64,000 nucleotides of DNA from Cytophagales bacterium (GTDB lineage Bacteria; Bacteroidota; Bacteroidia; Cytophagales; Spirosomataceae), in assembly GCA_013298125.1 (NCBI GenBank), contig JAAFJP010000001.1, positions 62,001-126,000 on the forward strand. Reading direction: 5' to 3'. The notes beneath the pieces are model-generated. The model was not told where the DNA came from. It made no database searches and saw only the letters and a program-made list of their open reading frames with translations. Of this stretch, positions 44,701 through 52,887 are shown one piece after another. Made by a program: the position numbers and the translations under genes. How positions within the stretch are numbered: position 1 is the stretch's first letter; each line of letters begins with the position of its first letter.

Positions 44701-45965
44701 TTTGCGGTGAAAGAGTCTCCCAAGCATATTTCCATATTTTCTTTTAAAGAATCTATGACAACCCCTGGTTTTACGTTCACATTCATCACATTTTTACCCA
44801 CTGGACCTACACCACATTTGCTTGTAAAAGCAGCAATTGAATAACTTTTTGATTTATCGGGAAGAACCGATTTAGAAAAAAGTCCACTATATGGTGAATT
44901 GGGCGTAGTGTAGTCAGGATTGTAGTAAATATTGTGAAAACTTCCATCACTCAAAATCATATTCCAAGGTCCTATTCCAGTTACTTTATAGTCAATAAGT
45001 ACAGGATAGCCCCAATAAATATTTTCACTATTCGAAGTAATTTCAGCGGAGGCTTTATCGCCAATAAATATTCTGTCGGATAAAGATGACCAAGCAGATA
45101 CCGCTTTCGGGCTACTACTGATTATTCTAACATTATAGTCATAGGGAGCAGCTATAAAAGAAGGTAAAATAGCTTCAATATATCCATCTTTTTCAACAGC
45201 ATCAATTTCATATTCTTTGTTTGGGGAACTTTGAAGCCCAATTTTAAATTTGTTTGAAGAGCTTACTTTTTCCGTTGATGAGTAATTGATTTGAATTTTA
45301 CCACCCAAACAAGCATTTTGTGTTACACTTATTACCTTTAAACCAATCTCATTAACGGTTAATTTTGCCGTTCCTGAGACATCTCCACGCCCACAAACAT
45401 TGGTTGCATAGGCAATTGCGTAGTCATTAGATTTTTTAGGATAAATTGTAAAATTATCACCTGTATCTGATATATTTCCAATGTTTATTGCTGTACTATC
45501 ATTCAATACAGCTTTGATAAAAGAGCCAGTCCCTTTAATTCTAAGGTTTACAGATTCATAGGGATTAATGAAAGAGGAACTAAAACCTAATAATGTTAAA
45601 TTAGGTTTTACAGAAAGAGAAGAAACATAAACCTCTGAACCTAAGACATTTGGCTTGTTTGCAATAACACGAATGTAGTACGAATAATAATAGTTATTCT
45701 CATCAAAATTAGCAGGTATAGTAAACTTTAAGGGACTTGTGGTACCTTCTGTTACAAGATCTGACCATATACTCTGATTTGAATTTCTGATTTGGACTTT
45801 AAAAACATTTCCCGACTCAAAAGTACCCGTGGAGGTGAAAGGCAGCGAAGTAGATGAGCCTTTACAGACTAAACCTGTAGTCTGTCCTGTTGTAATTGTT
45901 TGAGCATGAACAAAATTGAGAAAAGAGGTGGTAAAAATAATTATCAATAGAAGTTGTTTTTTCAT
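41706..45965 (-). CDS. giant T9SS surface protein with repeated Ig-like modules
   Basis: 1419 residues. Signal peptide MKKQLLLIIIFTTSFLNFVHAQ, then about six repeats of a two-part module of roughly 200 residues. Each begins with a Cys-containing opening such as ICLGDSFTAKYSTFG or LCVGEKTKIYFKTFG and ends with a CGVGKVSGSATVTVNP-type strand, so paired cysteines recur per module. The end (about 1345-1419: VKLFPNPTSDKITIQS...LSTYSSGQYFLQLERNNKRVVYKI) is a type A sorting domain for type IX secretion. Likely a stalk or adhesin. Its promoter and signal-peptide region have a second, diverged copy at 46913-47075, beyond the transposase. Confidence 0.88.
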   Translation of the reverse strand: MKKQLLLIIIFTTSFLNFVHAQTITTGQTTGLVCKGSSTSLPFTSTGTFESGNVFKVQIRNSNQSIWSDLVTEGTTSPLKFTIPANFDENNYYYSYYIRVIANKPNVLGSEVYVSSLSVKPNLTLLGFSSSFINPYESVNLRIKGTGSFIKAVLNDSTAINIGNISDTGDNFTIYPKKSNDYAIAYATNVCGRGDVSGTAKLTVNEIGLKVISVTQNACLGGKIQINYSSTEKVSSSNKFKIGLQSSPNKEYEIDAVEKDGYIEAILPSFIAAPYDYNVRIISSSPKAVSAWSSLSDRIFIGDKASAEITSNSENIYWGYPVLIDYKVTGIGPWNMILSDGSFHNIYYNPDYTTPNSPYSGLFSKSVLPDKSKSYSIAAFTSKCGVGPVGKNVMNVNVKPGVVIDSLKENMEICLGDSFTAKYSTFGDNASIIAFVTTNNYGTNNDRIKVPAVFNNGTVKVTLPKNLLDNKNPDSDNFYLGISYGNDPYQVTYSRKPFKIRTLPSVSFNSPLPINLVTKGSAWLQLITYGTGNLSVLLEDSTRQTINADYRLNNYALGIPVQVAKTTTFKLKSVSNICGTVPTSDTRGLTVYVNSPADNDITLKNVPTKLCVGEKTKIYFKTFGSFKTENEYKVELTQYGVTKIIGTGKSSPIDVVIPDVNLYNNTNYTIRVVASAPTTISDSPYITINTKPSINLSAISQLEFGTLVDEEIKFNIYGSTGGVPVSYIFSDGSTFDGTQQLIRRFKSSTNFSIKSVSNECGIGTAADNSFKINIVPFKLYSILDNSVYCTDNYYNYNYQINGVKEPNVTFNLQIALQKDSVFTDLITNSSENPIRFKIPSTLKEGNYLLKLVSNTTVKVYSQILGFQIKLPVKANLSAPDGSNAVSIEGGTSVNLKYSITGTTPANTILVDDKDQVIRGILSYDNSQSFTPTKSTTYTLKSLENTCGYGVGTGSVKVTIKPSITVNQLNIYTICSGKDITVNASSFGEFDAGNTFKFTLIDSKKNRYDVHEVALLSGELKLKIPNNLAFDTYQLEVSSTKPIISKTFSNSLSIMTLPDATISGNTIINSGQQTYISVVNNNTKNNPSYYDDAIYLLSNDTQGYTSWGKFVNVKPSKTTTYTLKSITNSCGVGKVSGSATVTVNPLTDKIINTNFGTYSIAYVCSGGQQYVYFDTQGSFSTTNKFSAQISDKNGENFKDIVSEGDKSPLKVTIPEDLPEGDNYRIRVIATDKDVSSASNIYPLNSFKASIATLDSTTYFFSEGKPVNVKINLTGTPPWSVKFGLEELSAIIYRATASPFVIKLNPLSPISYKVFAVNDAYCVGKVSGTGIVRLELITASEELSDLDVKLFPNPTSDKITIQSDNFKNTTLQITDILGKQIFQQNINKSETILDLSTYSSGQYFLQLERNNKRVVYKIQKL

Positions 45966-46030
45966 AATATTTTTGGATAAAATTGGTGAACATTATTTGT
46001 GTAAAAATCAAAGATAATAAATCTATATCC

Positions 46031-46245
46031 TTGGCTGGTAAACCCTCGCCGTCCCGTGGCTGTGTCTCCCGACCAGCCATAGTGCGACAGCAACGTCCCG
46101 AGTAGGTTAGTATTTGAATTTAACATATTGATTATTGCAAACCCTCGCCCTCCCGTGGCTGCGTCTTCGACGGGAACGCCAAGTTCAGCCATTGTGCGAC
46201 AGCAACGTCCCGAGAAGGTTAGTGTTTGAATTTAATATATTGATT
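46031..46245. repeat. two direct copies of a REP unit beside the RAYT gene
   Basis: Two units of roughly 105-110 bp that share AAACCCTCGCC, TCCCGTGGCTG, AGCCAT and the block GTGCGACAGCAACGTCCCGA, each ending in an A/T-rich TATTGATTAT. Stretches in each can fold (GGCTGGT/ACCAGCC in the first). They lie 3' of the transposase. Confidence 0.85.
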
Positions 46246-46260
46246 ATCAGTAATTTATAT

Positions 46261-46818
46261 TTAAAATATCTCCATGAAATGCGTAAGAAACCCAAAATCA
46301 TCAATCCCAGTTTCATAAAATTTTGCCGATGACCAATAATAATTTTCAGGTCTATCCGCCAAATTCCATCTTTCATGTAATGGATTCAAATGTACATAAT
46401 TCAGTTTTTGAATCATCATTTCTCTCGAAAATATTTTGATAGCCAAAGGGTCTCTTTGCCAAAATTGATAGGCTCTATCGTTTTTATCTGAGATAAAGCA
46501 TTCTACTTCAAGAATTTGAGGATGATTTGCTTGTAGTTCTCGTTTGAATTGGTGGGCAGTAAACTTGGTGAAACTGGTATCGGGTAGTTCCTTTCCGTTC
46601 ATAGAATTTAGCTCCCAAATAATGTGAACGTGGTTTGGCATGATTACGAAACCATAAACGATAATCAACTTTCTTTCCACTAAATTTTTCAAGCAATCGG
46701 TAATGATTGTCTTCAAATTATCTGTTTTGAATAGTTTTTTCCATGAAACGATGGTAGAAGTATAGAAGTACACTTCGTGAAAGTCCATATGTGAGTTTCT
46801 TATTTGTGGTTGTTTCAT
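46261..46818 (-). CDS. REP-associated tyrosine transposase (RAYT, Y1 family)
   Basis: 185-residue single-domain Y1 transposase, IS200-related. HUH motif with His63 and His65 (VIMPNHVHIIWEL), catalytic Tyr141 in KLNYVHLNPLHERW, and the RAYT-typical WQRDPLAIKIFSREM before it and YYWSSAKFYE after it. RAYTs are domesticated transposases that mobilise REP/BIME hairpins rather than themselves. Here direct REP copies lie 3' and a hairpin copy 5'. It appears intact and could act on the REP copies nearby. Confidence 0.93.
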   Translation of the reverse strand: MKQPQIRNSHMDFHEVYFYTSTIVSWKKLFKTDNLKTIITDCLKNLVERKLIIVYGFVIMPNHVHIIWELNSMNGKELPDTSFTKFTAHQFKRELQANHPQILEVECFISDKNDRAYQFWQRDPLAIKIFSREMMIQKLNYVHLNPLHERWNLADRPENYYWSSAKFYETGIDDFGFLTHFMEIF

Positions 46819-46837
46819 TTAATCATTACTTTTAATT

Positions 46838-46912
46838 TGTAATATATTGATTATCAGAATATTGTATTGCTTACGCACGATGTCTGGTGGGGACACCAGC
46901 CATGGGGAGGGG
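46838..46912. repeat. REP hairpin 5' of the RAYT gene
   Basis: Contains TATATTGATTAT, shared with the 3' repeats, and a stem of the type GATGTCTGGTGGGGACACCA plus CAGCCATGGGG. It marks the other edge of the RAYT cassette and is followed at once by a duplicated signal-peptide remnant. Confidence 0.7.
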
Positions 46913-47007
46913 GTCTCTGTAATCTGCCCCGTAGTAATTGTTTGTGCATGAACAAAATTGAAAAATGTGATGATAAAAATTAGTGTAATTAATAGTCGCT
47001 TTTTCAT
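46913..47007 (-). pseudogene. remnant of a second T9SS surface gene (promoter and signal peptide only)
   Basis: On the minus strand it reads MKKRLLITLIFIITFFNFV, then HAQTITTGQIT, almost the same as the first 32 residues of the intact gene at 41706 (MKKQLLLII...FLNFVHAQTITTGQTT). Similarity at base level stops at about 46912 where the REP begins. The upstream sequence is related as well: both have TCAAAGATAATAA and TTTGTGTAAA before the start (45990-46022 and 47033-47065). The remaining spacer to 47237 holds no gene; a TAACTTTG box (47210-47217) could serve the YheT gene. Confidence 0.75.
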
Positions 47008-47237
47008 AATAGCTGGGGAGTAAATTTTAGGTTATATTTGTGTAAAAAAATGAAAATCAAAGATAATAAGATTCTGTTTATTATGTCACCTCAGTTGTAT
47101 TCAAATTGTAACTCTAATTATTTTATTCATCTGAGTTGAAGTCTAAGATTTCACTCAAAATACGATGAATAATAAACGCTAAAACCTTCATTAGAAAAAT
47201 CTTCTCCTATAACTTTGCGTAAAAATCAGAAGAATCA

Positions 47238-48200
47238 ATGCCCATCATCAACTCGTCTTATCAGCCTTCATTTATCTGGCGAAATCCACACGTCTCAACC
47301 ATTTATCCAAGTGCTTTTCGGAAAGTTCATGGGGTCAATTATACCCGTGAAAGATTAGAATTATCAGACGGAGATTTCTTGGATTTAGATTGGTCAAAGT
47401 CTTCTGATAATAATTCAAAACTCGCTATTCTTTCGCATGGTTTTCTTGGAAATACGACTCGCCCATACCTTTTGGGAGGTGTAAAGGCTTTCAATTTAGG
47501 CAATTACGATGTTGTGGCATGGAATCATCGTGGACTTGGAGGTGAAAATAATCGTTTTGAAAAAATCACGATACATGGCAGTTCTGACGATTTGGAGGAA
47601 GTTATTAATCACGCTTTATCCAAAAAACAATACTCCGAAATCATCTTGGTTGGTTATAGTAAAGGTGGTAATATTTCGCTAAAATATGCGGGAGAAAAAG
47701 GCGAGAATACGCCATCGGAAATCAAGAAAATCATTGCAATTTCCTCTCCTACGGATTTGCAAGGTAGCGTGGATGTGATGGGAAAAGATGGTTTTTATAC
47801 TGAGCGTTTTAAATCAAAACTCTTAAAATTTCTATTAAATCGTTCAGAATTAATTGACAGTCAAATACTTAAAGAATTTACTAAGTTTAAATACCTTGAT
47901 GATTTTACAGATAACTATATTGCCCCACTCAATGGATTTAAAGATGCTCGAGAATATTATGATAAATGTGCCGCCATTCATGTAGTCGATAAAATTCGTA
48001 TCCCGACTTTTATTCTCAATGCTCAAAATGATCCTGTTTTATCAGATAGTTGTGCCTTGTTAGATTTCGCAAAAACATCAGACTATATCTTTTCAGAAAT
48101 GCCCAAACATGGTGGACACTGTGGGTTTTATATGCCAAATTCCGATGGATTATATTGGGGGGATAGACGTATGATGGAATTTGTGAAGGAAAATGTCTAA
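47238..48200 (+). CDS. alpha/beta hydrolase, YheT family
   Basis: 320 residues of the YheT/COG0429 family of cytoplasmic esterase-like hydrolases. The N-terminal family signature is FIWRNPHVSTIYPSAFR (in YheT: NPH.QTI.p). Oxyanion region ILSHGFLGNTTRPY, nucleophile Ser in ILVGYSKGGNISLKY, acid in FILNAQNDPVLSD, His in MPKHGGHCGFY. Homologues hydrolyse small esters; the physiological substrate is unknown. Its 3' end overlaps the convergent VOC gene by 4 bases. Confidence 0.88.
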   Translation: MPIINSSYQPSFIWRNPHVSTIYPSAFRKVHGVNYTRERLELSDGDFLDLDWSKSSDNNSKLAILSHGFLGNTTRPYLLGGVKAFNLGNYDVVAWNHRGLGGENNRFEKITIHGSSDDLEEVINHALSKKQYSEIILVGYSKGGNISLKYAGEKGENTPSEIKKIIAISSPTDLQGSVDVMGKDGFYTERFKSKLLKFLLNRSELIDSQILKEFTKFKYLDDFTDNYIAPLNGFKDAREYYDKCAAIHVVDKIRIPTFILNAQNDPVLSDSCALLDFAKTSDYIFSEMPKHGGHCGFYMPNSDGLYWGDRRMMEFVKENV

Positions 48201-48586
48201 CTATATTCAATCAAATCCCAAAGATTACCATACAAATCTTCAAAAACTGCCACCGTTCCATACGCTTCTTGGCTTGGTTTTCGGATGAAATTGATGCCTC
48301 TTTCAAGCATTTTATCATAGTCTCTTTGGAAATTATTGGTTTCTAAAAACAAGAAAACTCGTCCGCCTGTTTGCTTGCCGATGCTTGCTTTTTGCTCGTC
48401 ATTGGAGGCTTTGGCTAATAAAATACTGCATTCCGAATCCTTGTCTGGTTTCACTAAAACCCATCTTTTCTCGGGACTCAGCACAGTGTCTTCTATCAAT
48501 ACAAAATCTAATTTTTCTGTATAGAATTTTATCGCTTCGTCATAATCATGGACTACGAGGGCTATATGGACTATTTTTCGTTTCAT
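48197..48586 (-). CDS. VOC family (glyoxalase/bleomycin resistance-like) protein
   Basis: 129 residues from the ATG at 48586 (MKRKIVHIALVVHDYDEAI); an upstream in-frame start at 48634 reads through a repeat. Two beta-alpha-beta-beta-beta modules are visible: VHIALVVHDYDEAIKFYTEKLDF and GGRVFLFLETNNFQRDYDKML, with VAVFEDLYGNLWDLIEYS as the last strand and its metal-ligand Glu/Asp position. Probable metal-dependent small-molecule enzyme or binding protein; substrate unknown. Confidence 0.87.
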   Translation of the reverse strand: MKRKIVHIALVVHDYDEAIKFYTEKLDFVLIEDTVLSPEKRWVLVKPDKDSECSILLAKASNDEQKASIGKQTGGRVFLFLETNNFQRDYDKMLERGINFIRKPSQEAYGTVAVFEDLYGNLWDLIEYS

Positions 48587-48604
48587 TTTGATTAACAAAA
48601 AATT

Positions 48605-48687
48605 AAAGAAGCCACCAAGGCACGAAGTCTCCATTTATTGATTTTGAATACTTTAAATTCTTTGTGTCTTAGCGTCTTGGCGGTTTA
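48605..48687. repeat. REP-like inverted repeat, CCACCAAGGCACGAAG family
   Basis: AAGCCACCAAGGCACGAAG on the left and CTTTGTGTCTTAGCGTCTTG then GCGGTT on the right form an imperfect inverted repeat in the spacer between the VOC and DUF5916 genes. Confidence 0.6.
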
Positions 48688-48694
48688 AAAATTT

Positions 48695-50971
48695 CTACAC
48701 ATTAAACCAATAAGTCAATTTAAAAACTATCGCCCTATTCTTGGTTTGGAGGGCTGAGTTACTCAAATAACGGTTTCCGAAAGTATCATTTTTGAAGGTT
48801 TCGGTGGCGTAATAATTATCAGTATAAACCAAGAAAAAATCACTGGCGGGCTTGAAACGCCATTGCAAACGGGTATTTACACTCAGATTATTCGATAAAT
48901 TGTTGTACTGAACCAAACTACTGAAAAATACACTTCTCGAAAACGATAAATCTATTTTTGGACGCAATAAAATCAACTCTGACGCACCATAGGGCTGGGT
49001 GATTTTGTTGTAAGAAGCATCAATCGAGAAGATTCCATAAGGTTGATAACGATAAAAAAGCGAAGTATTTATCTGTCGAATTGTTCCCCCAAAATAATCC
49101 CCTAAACGACCTTGTAGCGTATAATAAAACTTACGTCTGGCATTGGAAATAAAGTTGATTCTCGCCTCTGGATAGGTGTAATCTGTACCAGCTTTGAGTA
49201 CGCCTGCCCCCTTGCGTGTAGGGTCAAAATCATCAAATAAATAGGTGTAATTCACCCGATAAGGCGTAAGCCGCAATTGTGCTGAACTCTGAAAACGAAT
49301 ATTGAAAAACAGGGGTGAAAAATCATAGTCCAACTTAATTCCATCGTTGATTCTCCAATAAAAATCTCCATCCACTCCGAAACCAAAAGTGTTGATTATC
49401 TGAGACTTAGGATAAATTCTATAAACTATATTGGGTTCTGTTCTGTAATAATTGGTACGGGTTACGTAGCCCGTTTGGTTGGCAATATCATAGTTTTCGC
49501 CCACGGTTTCTATGCTTTGTGTCATGCCAAATTTGGGAGAATCGTAGGTAATAACGGCTGCCCCTGTATATTGTCCGTCTTCATTTTTTGGACGAAATGC
49601 ACGATGATAAAACAACTTTCCACTCCATTTTCCATCGGGAGAATTTAGGTTATAATCAAGTCCTAAGATTCGGGTATAATCGTTGGCATTGATGCCTCCG
49701 CTTTCATTTCTGAGCGTGTCAAAAATCCAATTTTGTTTGTTCGTAAAAATGAATCCAATATTGGAACGACTAAAAACTCGGCGTTGGATAGCCGTTACTA
49801 AATAATTTGAACTTGGTAAATTAAAATCTCCCTGCGAACCTGTCTGCATCGTCAGAAAACCAATCCGCCAATCTTTGTTCAAACGTCCACTCAGGCGTGT
49901 ACCCAAGAGGATTGGGATTCTTTCGTTTTGGTCAGATTTTGCATTATAAGCCAAACCAACTCTTCGGGAAAAAAATGGGGTAATATTATCAAATCCGAAG
50001 CTCCCAAAAAGGTCAGCATTTTCAATAAAAAACTGCCTTTTTTCTGGAAAAGAAACCTCAAATCGACTCAAATTTTGTACCTGTTGATCGACTTCTACTT
50101 GGGCAAAATCTGGGTTTACGGTTATGTCTAAATTCAGCGAGGGCGTAACCGCTATTTTTGCATCAAAACCCACATTACGTTCTGTTCTAAGGTCTTTTTT
50201 ATTCTGAAAATCTTTATCCAAACCTCCTAATACGTAGGGAATTATCGAAATATTTGCCCCAGGTTTTGGCGGAGGATTATCCCAAATAACCGTTCCTGAA
50301 AAATTGATATTATTGCCATTAAAATTACGAGGAATGGGTCCCCACGAAGAGCGTTCTGCGAACTTTTGGCTTTGGTCGAATCGGAGAAAATTTACTAACC
50401 ATTCATTGGTATCATCGCCAACTTTATATCGAATAGTTTTGAAAGGAATCGCCATTTCGACTTCCCAACGGTCTTCGTAATTGATAACTTTTGAGTACCA
50501 TTTATTGTCCCAATCAGTAGAAAGCTCGTTGCCGTTTGAGACTAAGCCGTCCCGCTGAACGCCCAGAGGACTCACCGCAAAATTGAAAGAGTTGAGTTTA
50601 TCTTTGAAGGTATCGAGGTTTACAGAGAATAAATCGGTTGTACCACTCGGAAAATCTCGTTTGAGTGAAAGCACCACATATTTTTTAGGTTGATGGCATA
50701 CTCCGCTGATATACAGATAGTTATCATCAAAAGTCATGCGTGCTTCGGTTTGATGGATAGCTCTTGATGTATCATAAGGTTGTGCTTGCCAAAAGTTATC
50801 AGCAACCGCAGCATCTTTCCAATCGGCTTCGTCTAACTTTCCGTCCAATACCATTTTGCCCACGGCTTTTTTGATATGGAGTTTATATTTTTTATCGTTG
50901 TCGGTATTCTGACCATTGGAATTGATTGAAAACCAGAGGGTTAGTGATATAAATAGTAATAATTTTTTCAA
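48695..50971 (-). CDS. DUF5916 outer-membrane protein with CBM9-like N-terminus
   Basis: 758 residues, signal peptide MKKLLLFISLTLWFSINSNGQ. Residues 30-220 form a CBM9-like domain (KLDEADWKDAAVADNFWQ, DDNYLYISGVCHQP, EMAIPFKTIRY), then the DUF5916 barrel with PDFAQVEVDQQVQNLSRFEV, FPEKRQFFIENADLFGSFGF and a closing strand VFKLTYWFNV. The family is found throughout Bacteroidota, often as an outer-membrane protein of unknown role that follows glycan genes. The start is TTG at 50971; no in-frame ATG precedes it. Confidence 0.88.
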   Translation of the reverse strand: MKKLLLFISLTLWFSINSNGQNTDNDKKYKLHIKKAVGKMVLDGKLDEADWKDAAVADNFWQAQPYDTSRAIHQTEARMTFDDNYLYISGVCHQPKKYVVLSLKRDFPSGTTDLFSVNLDTFKDKLNSFNFAVSPLGVQRDGLVSNGNELSTDWDNKWYSKVINYEDRWEVEMAIPFKTIRYKVGDDTNEWLVNFLRFDQSQKFAERSSWGPIPRNFNGNNINFSGTVIWDNPPPKPGANISIIPYVLGGLDKDFQNKKDLRTERNVGFDAKIAVTPSLNLDITVNPDFAQVEVDQQVQNLSRFEVSFPEKRQFFIENADLFGSFGFDNITPFFSRRVGLAYNAKSDQNERIPILLGTRLSGRLNKDWRIGFLTMQTGSQGDFNLPSSNYLVTAIQRRVFSRSNIGFIFTNKQNWIFDTLRNESGGINANDYTRILGLDYNLNSPDGKWSGKLFYHRAFRPKNEDGQYTGAAVITYDSPKFGMTQSIETVGENYDIANQTGYVTRTNYYRTEPNIVYRIYPKSQIINTFGFGVDGDFYWRINDGIKLDYDFSPLFFNIRFQSSAQLRLTPYRVNYTYLFDDFDPTRKGAGVLKAGTDYTYPEARINFISNARRKFYYTLQGRLGDYFGGTIRQINTSLFYRYQPYGIFSIDASYNKITQPYGASELILLRPKIDLSFSRSVFFSSLVQYNNLSNNLSVNTRLQWRFKPASDFFLVYTDNYYATETFKNDTFGNRYLSNSALQTKNRAIVFKLTYWFNV

Positions 50972-51100
50972 GCGTTTGTGATTTTTTTGTTTGATGAATA
51001 TTGTCGTAAAGTTACTAATTGATGTCCCGAAAAGGTACAGAGTACCCTCAATATTTGTAGTATTTGTGTGAAATGTAAGTACAAGTCATTCTTTTTTACC

Positions 51101-51211
51101 CAACGGATTAAAATCCGTTGTTAGGAAATCGGTCATTCCTATGGAATTTTGTCGCTGTAAATAAGTCCCAGAGGGACGACTTATATCCTAATAACGGATT
51201 TTAATCCGTTG
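51101..51211. repeat. inverted repeat CAACGGATTAAAATCCGTTG
   Basis: The left arm (51101-51126) faces the right arm (51186-51211) with one mismatch; each arm is itself nearly palindromic. A smaller ATAAGTC/GACTTAT hairpin with GTCCCAGAGGGAC inside lies between. It fills the space between the divergent DUF5916 and DoxX-like genes. Confidence 0.8.
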
Positions 51212-51281
51212 CATAAAGGAAAGTTTTACGTAGAATCTAATCGTCTTATTCTCATCCCCAAAAAATATTTCTCAAAAAACA

Positions 51282-51314
51282 TTTGCATTATTGATTCTAA
51301 CTCCTCTATATTTG
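51282..51314 (+). promoter_or_regulatory. promoter of the DoxX-like gene
   Basis: TTTG (51282-51285), 21 bases, TATATTTG (51307-51314): full match to the Bacteroidota -33/-7 consensus, 33 bases before the ATG at 51348. Confidence 0.75.
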
Positions 51315-51347
51315 TAGTGTACTATTTATCTAATACACTAAAACAAA

Positions 51348-51947
51348 ATGAAAAATCAAAAATTCTGGAAATTCATTGCTGGTTGTATCAGATTTTGGTT
51401 GGGGATTATTTTACTGTCGGCGGGAGTAACCAAGATGTTTCATGGGCATTTTATTCAGTTGATTGGACCTCCTTGGATGGAAGGAGAATTAGAAAAGTAC
51501 AATTTAGGATTTTATTCTGTTTTCATAGCTTATTCTCAAATCATTATTGGATTTATGCTTTTGGTGAAACGATTTGCTACATTGGGGGCAGTGATGGCTA
51601 TTCCGATGTTTATGAATATCTTGATGATAACGATTTCGCTACATTGGCAAGGTACGCCTTATGTGGTTACATTCTTTCTTTTGTGCAACATCTATTTACT
51701 CATATACGATTATCACAAAATTAAATTTTTGATAACCGACGACTCTAAACCTATTCAACAAATTCCGATAAAACGCAATGATATTCAATTGGATATGCTG
51801 TATATCATCGGACTCATTATCATTCTAATCGCTGTTTCGATTAGAGGATTAGAAGGCGAATTTCCAAAAATATTAGCCTATATCGGTTTGGGGTCGTTTG
51901 TGGTTGTGTATGGATTTGGGATTTGGAAGAATAGGAAAGTGAAATAA
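51348..51947 (+). CDS. DoxX-like membrane protein
   Basis: 199 residues with about six hydrophobic segments: CIRFWLGIILLSAGVTKMFHG, FYSVFIAYSQIIIGFMLLV, LGAVMAIPMFMNILMI, TPYVVTFFLLCNIYLLIY, then a charged loop and MLYIIGLIIILIAVSI. The first pair (a helix with SAGVTKMF followed by another with IIGFMLL) is the pattern of DoxX/SURF4-type quinol-linked membrane proteins; this is a pattern match only. The ABC gene begins 41 bases downstream. Confidence 0.65.
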   Translation: MKNQKFWKFIAGCIRFWLGIILLSAGVTKMFHGHFIQLIGPPWMEGELEKYNLGFYSVFIAYSQIIIGFMLLVKRFATLGAVMAIPMFMNILMITISLHWQGTPYVVTFFLLCNIYLLIYDYHKIKFLITDDSKPIQQIPIKRNDIQLDMLYIIGLIIILIAVSIRGLEGEFPKILAYIGLGSFVVVYGFGIWKNRKVK

Positions 51948-51988
51948 TTAACTGTCAAAATATTTACTCATTCTATCACAATAAAACT

Positions 51989-52822
51989 ATGATACAAATC
52001 AAAAATCTGTCTTTTGACTATGGAAAGCGAAAACCTGTTTTCCGAAATCTCGACCTGACCCTTACCGAAGGCAATGTCTATGGGCTTTTAGGGCGAAATG
52101 GGGCGGGAAAATCCAGTCTTTTACGCAATATGGCGGGCTTGCTTTTCCCTACTTCGGGTACGTGTATCGTGAACGGACACAATGCCCAAGACCGTCTGCC
52201 TGTTTTCCTGCAAGACCTTTATTTTCTGCCCGAGGAGTTCCACACCCCGCCCGTGAAAATTAAGGAATTTGTGGATGTTTACGCTCCGTTTTATCCAAAT
52301 TTTTCTCGGAAACAGTTTTTGGAATATCTCGAAGAATTCCAATTGTCTGATAATGAGAAATTTACGGAGCTTTCGTTGGGACAAAAGAAAAAAGCTTTGA
52401 TTGGCTTTGCTCTTTCGACCAATACAAAAGTCTTGCTGATGGACGAACCTACGAACGGTTTGGATATTCCTTCCAAAAGTCAATTCAGAAAAATTATTGC
52501 TTCGGTGGCTACTGACGAACGGATTATCGTTATCTCAACCCACCAAGTTCGTGATTTAGAATCTTTGATTGACCCAATCATTATTTTGGATAATTCGGAG
52601 GTCTTGCTCAATGCCACAACGGAGGAAATTACTGAAAGGTTATGTTTCAAAACTGTCTCGAATGTAACGGAACATGATAAGGTTTTGTACTCAGAACATT
52701 CACTAAGAGGTTTCTCAATCGTAACGCAAAATACTGATAATGAGCATTCTAAGGCAGATTTAGAACTACTTTTTAATGCAACGCTGACGAACCAAGCACA
52801 GATAAAACAATTATTTAACTAA
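51989..52822 (+). CDS. ABC transporter ATP-binding protein
   Basis: 277-residue nucleotide-binding subunit. Walker A in GLLGRNGAGKSSLLRNMAGL, Q-loop around FLPEEFHTPP, ABC signature LSLGQKKKALIG, Walker B VLLMDEPTNGLD, and H-loop VISTHQVRDLESL. The unusual LSLGQKKK signature and the small size are typical of drug/bacitracin-type or YtrB-type exporters of the ABC-2 class. Its partner is the membrane protein at 52888, and a YtrA-like GntR regulator follows. A long C-terminal extension after residue 210 is not a known motif. Confidence 0.92.
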   Translation: MIQIKNLSFDYGKRKPVFRNLDLTLTEGNVYGLLGRNGAGKSSLLRNMAGLLFPTSGTCIVNGHNAQDRLPVFLQDLYFLPEEFHTPPVKIKEFVDVYAPFYPNFSRKQFLEYLEEFQLSDNEKFTELSLGQKKKALIGFALSTNTKVLLMDEPTNGLDIPSKSQFRKIIASVATDERIIVISTHQVRDLESLIDPIIILDNSEVLLNATTEEITERLCFKTVSNVTEHDKVLYSEHSLRGFSIVTQNTDNEHSKADLELLFNATLTNQAQIKQLFN

Positions 52823-52825
52823 AAC

Positions 52826-52878
52826 GTAACACAGACTTTAGTCTGTTCTTCCGACAAACAGACTGAAGTCTGTGTTAC
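52826..52878. repeat. inverted repeat GTAACACAGACTTTAGTCTG
   Basis: 22-bp arms with one mismatch (52826-52847 and 52857-52878) between the ABC ATPase and permease genes, only 9 bases before the permease start. It could lower permease expression or be a REP insertion. Confidence 0.8.
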
Positions 52879-52887
52879 TAAAAACAT

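Noticed and set aside
45966-46376. Small frames in the REP region beside the RAYT gene (products such as MAGRETQPRDGEG)
   Set aside because: They arise from the GC-rich repeats and have no homologous protein pattern.
51209-51724. A 171-codon frame overlapping the DoxX-like gene
   Set aside because: It is out of frame with the membrane protein, which has the promoter, the start and clear helices.
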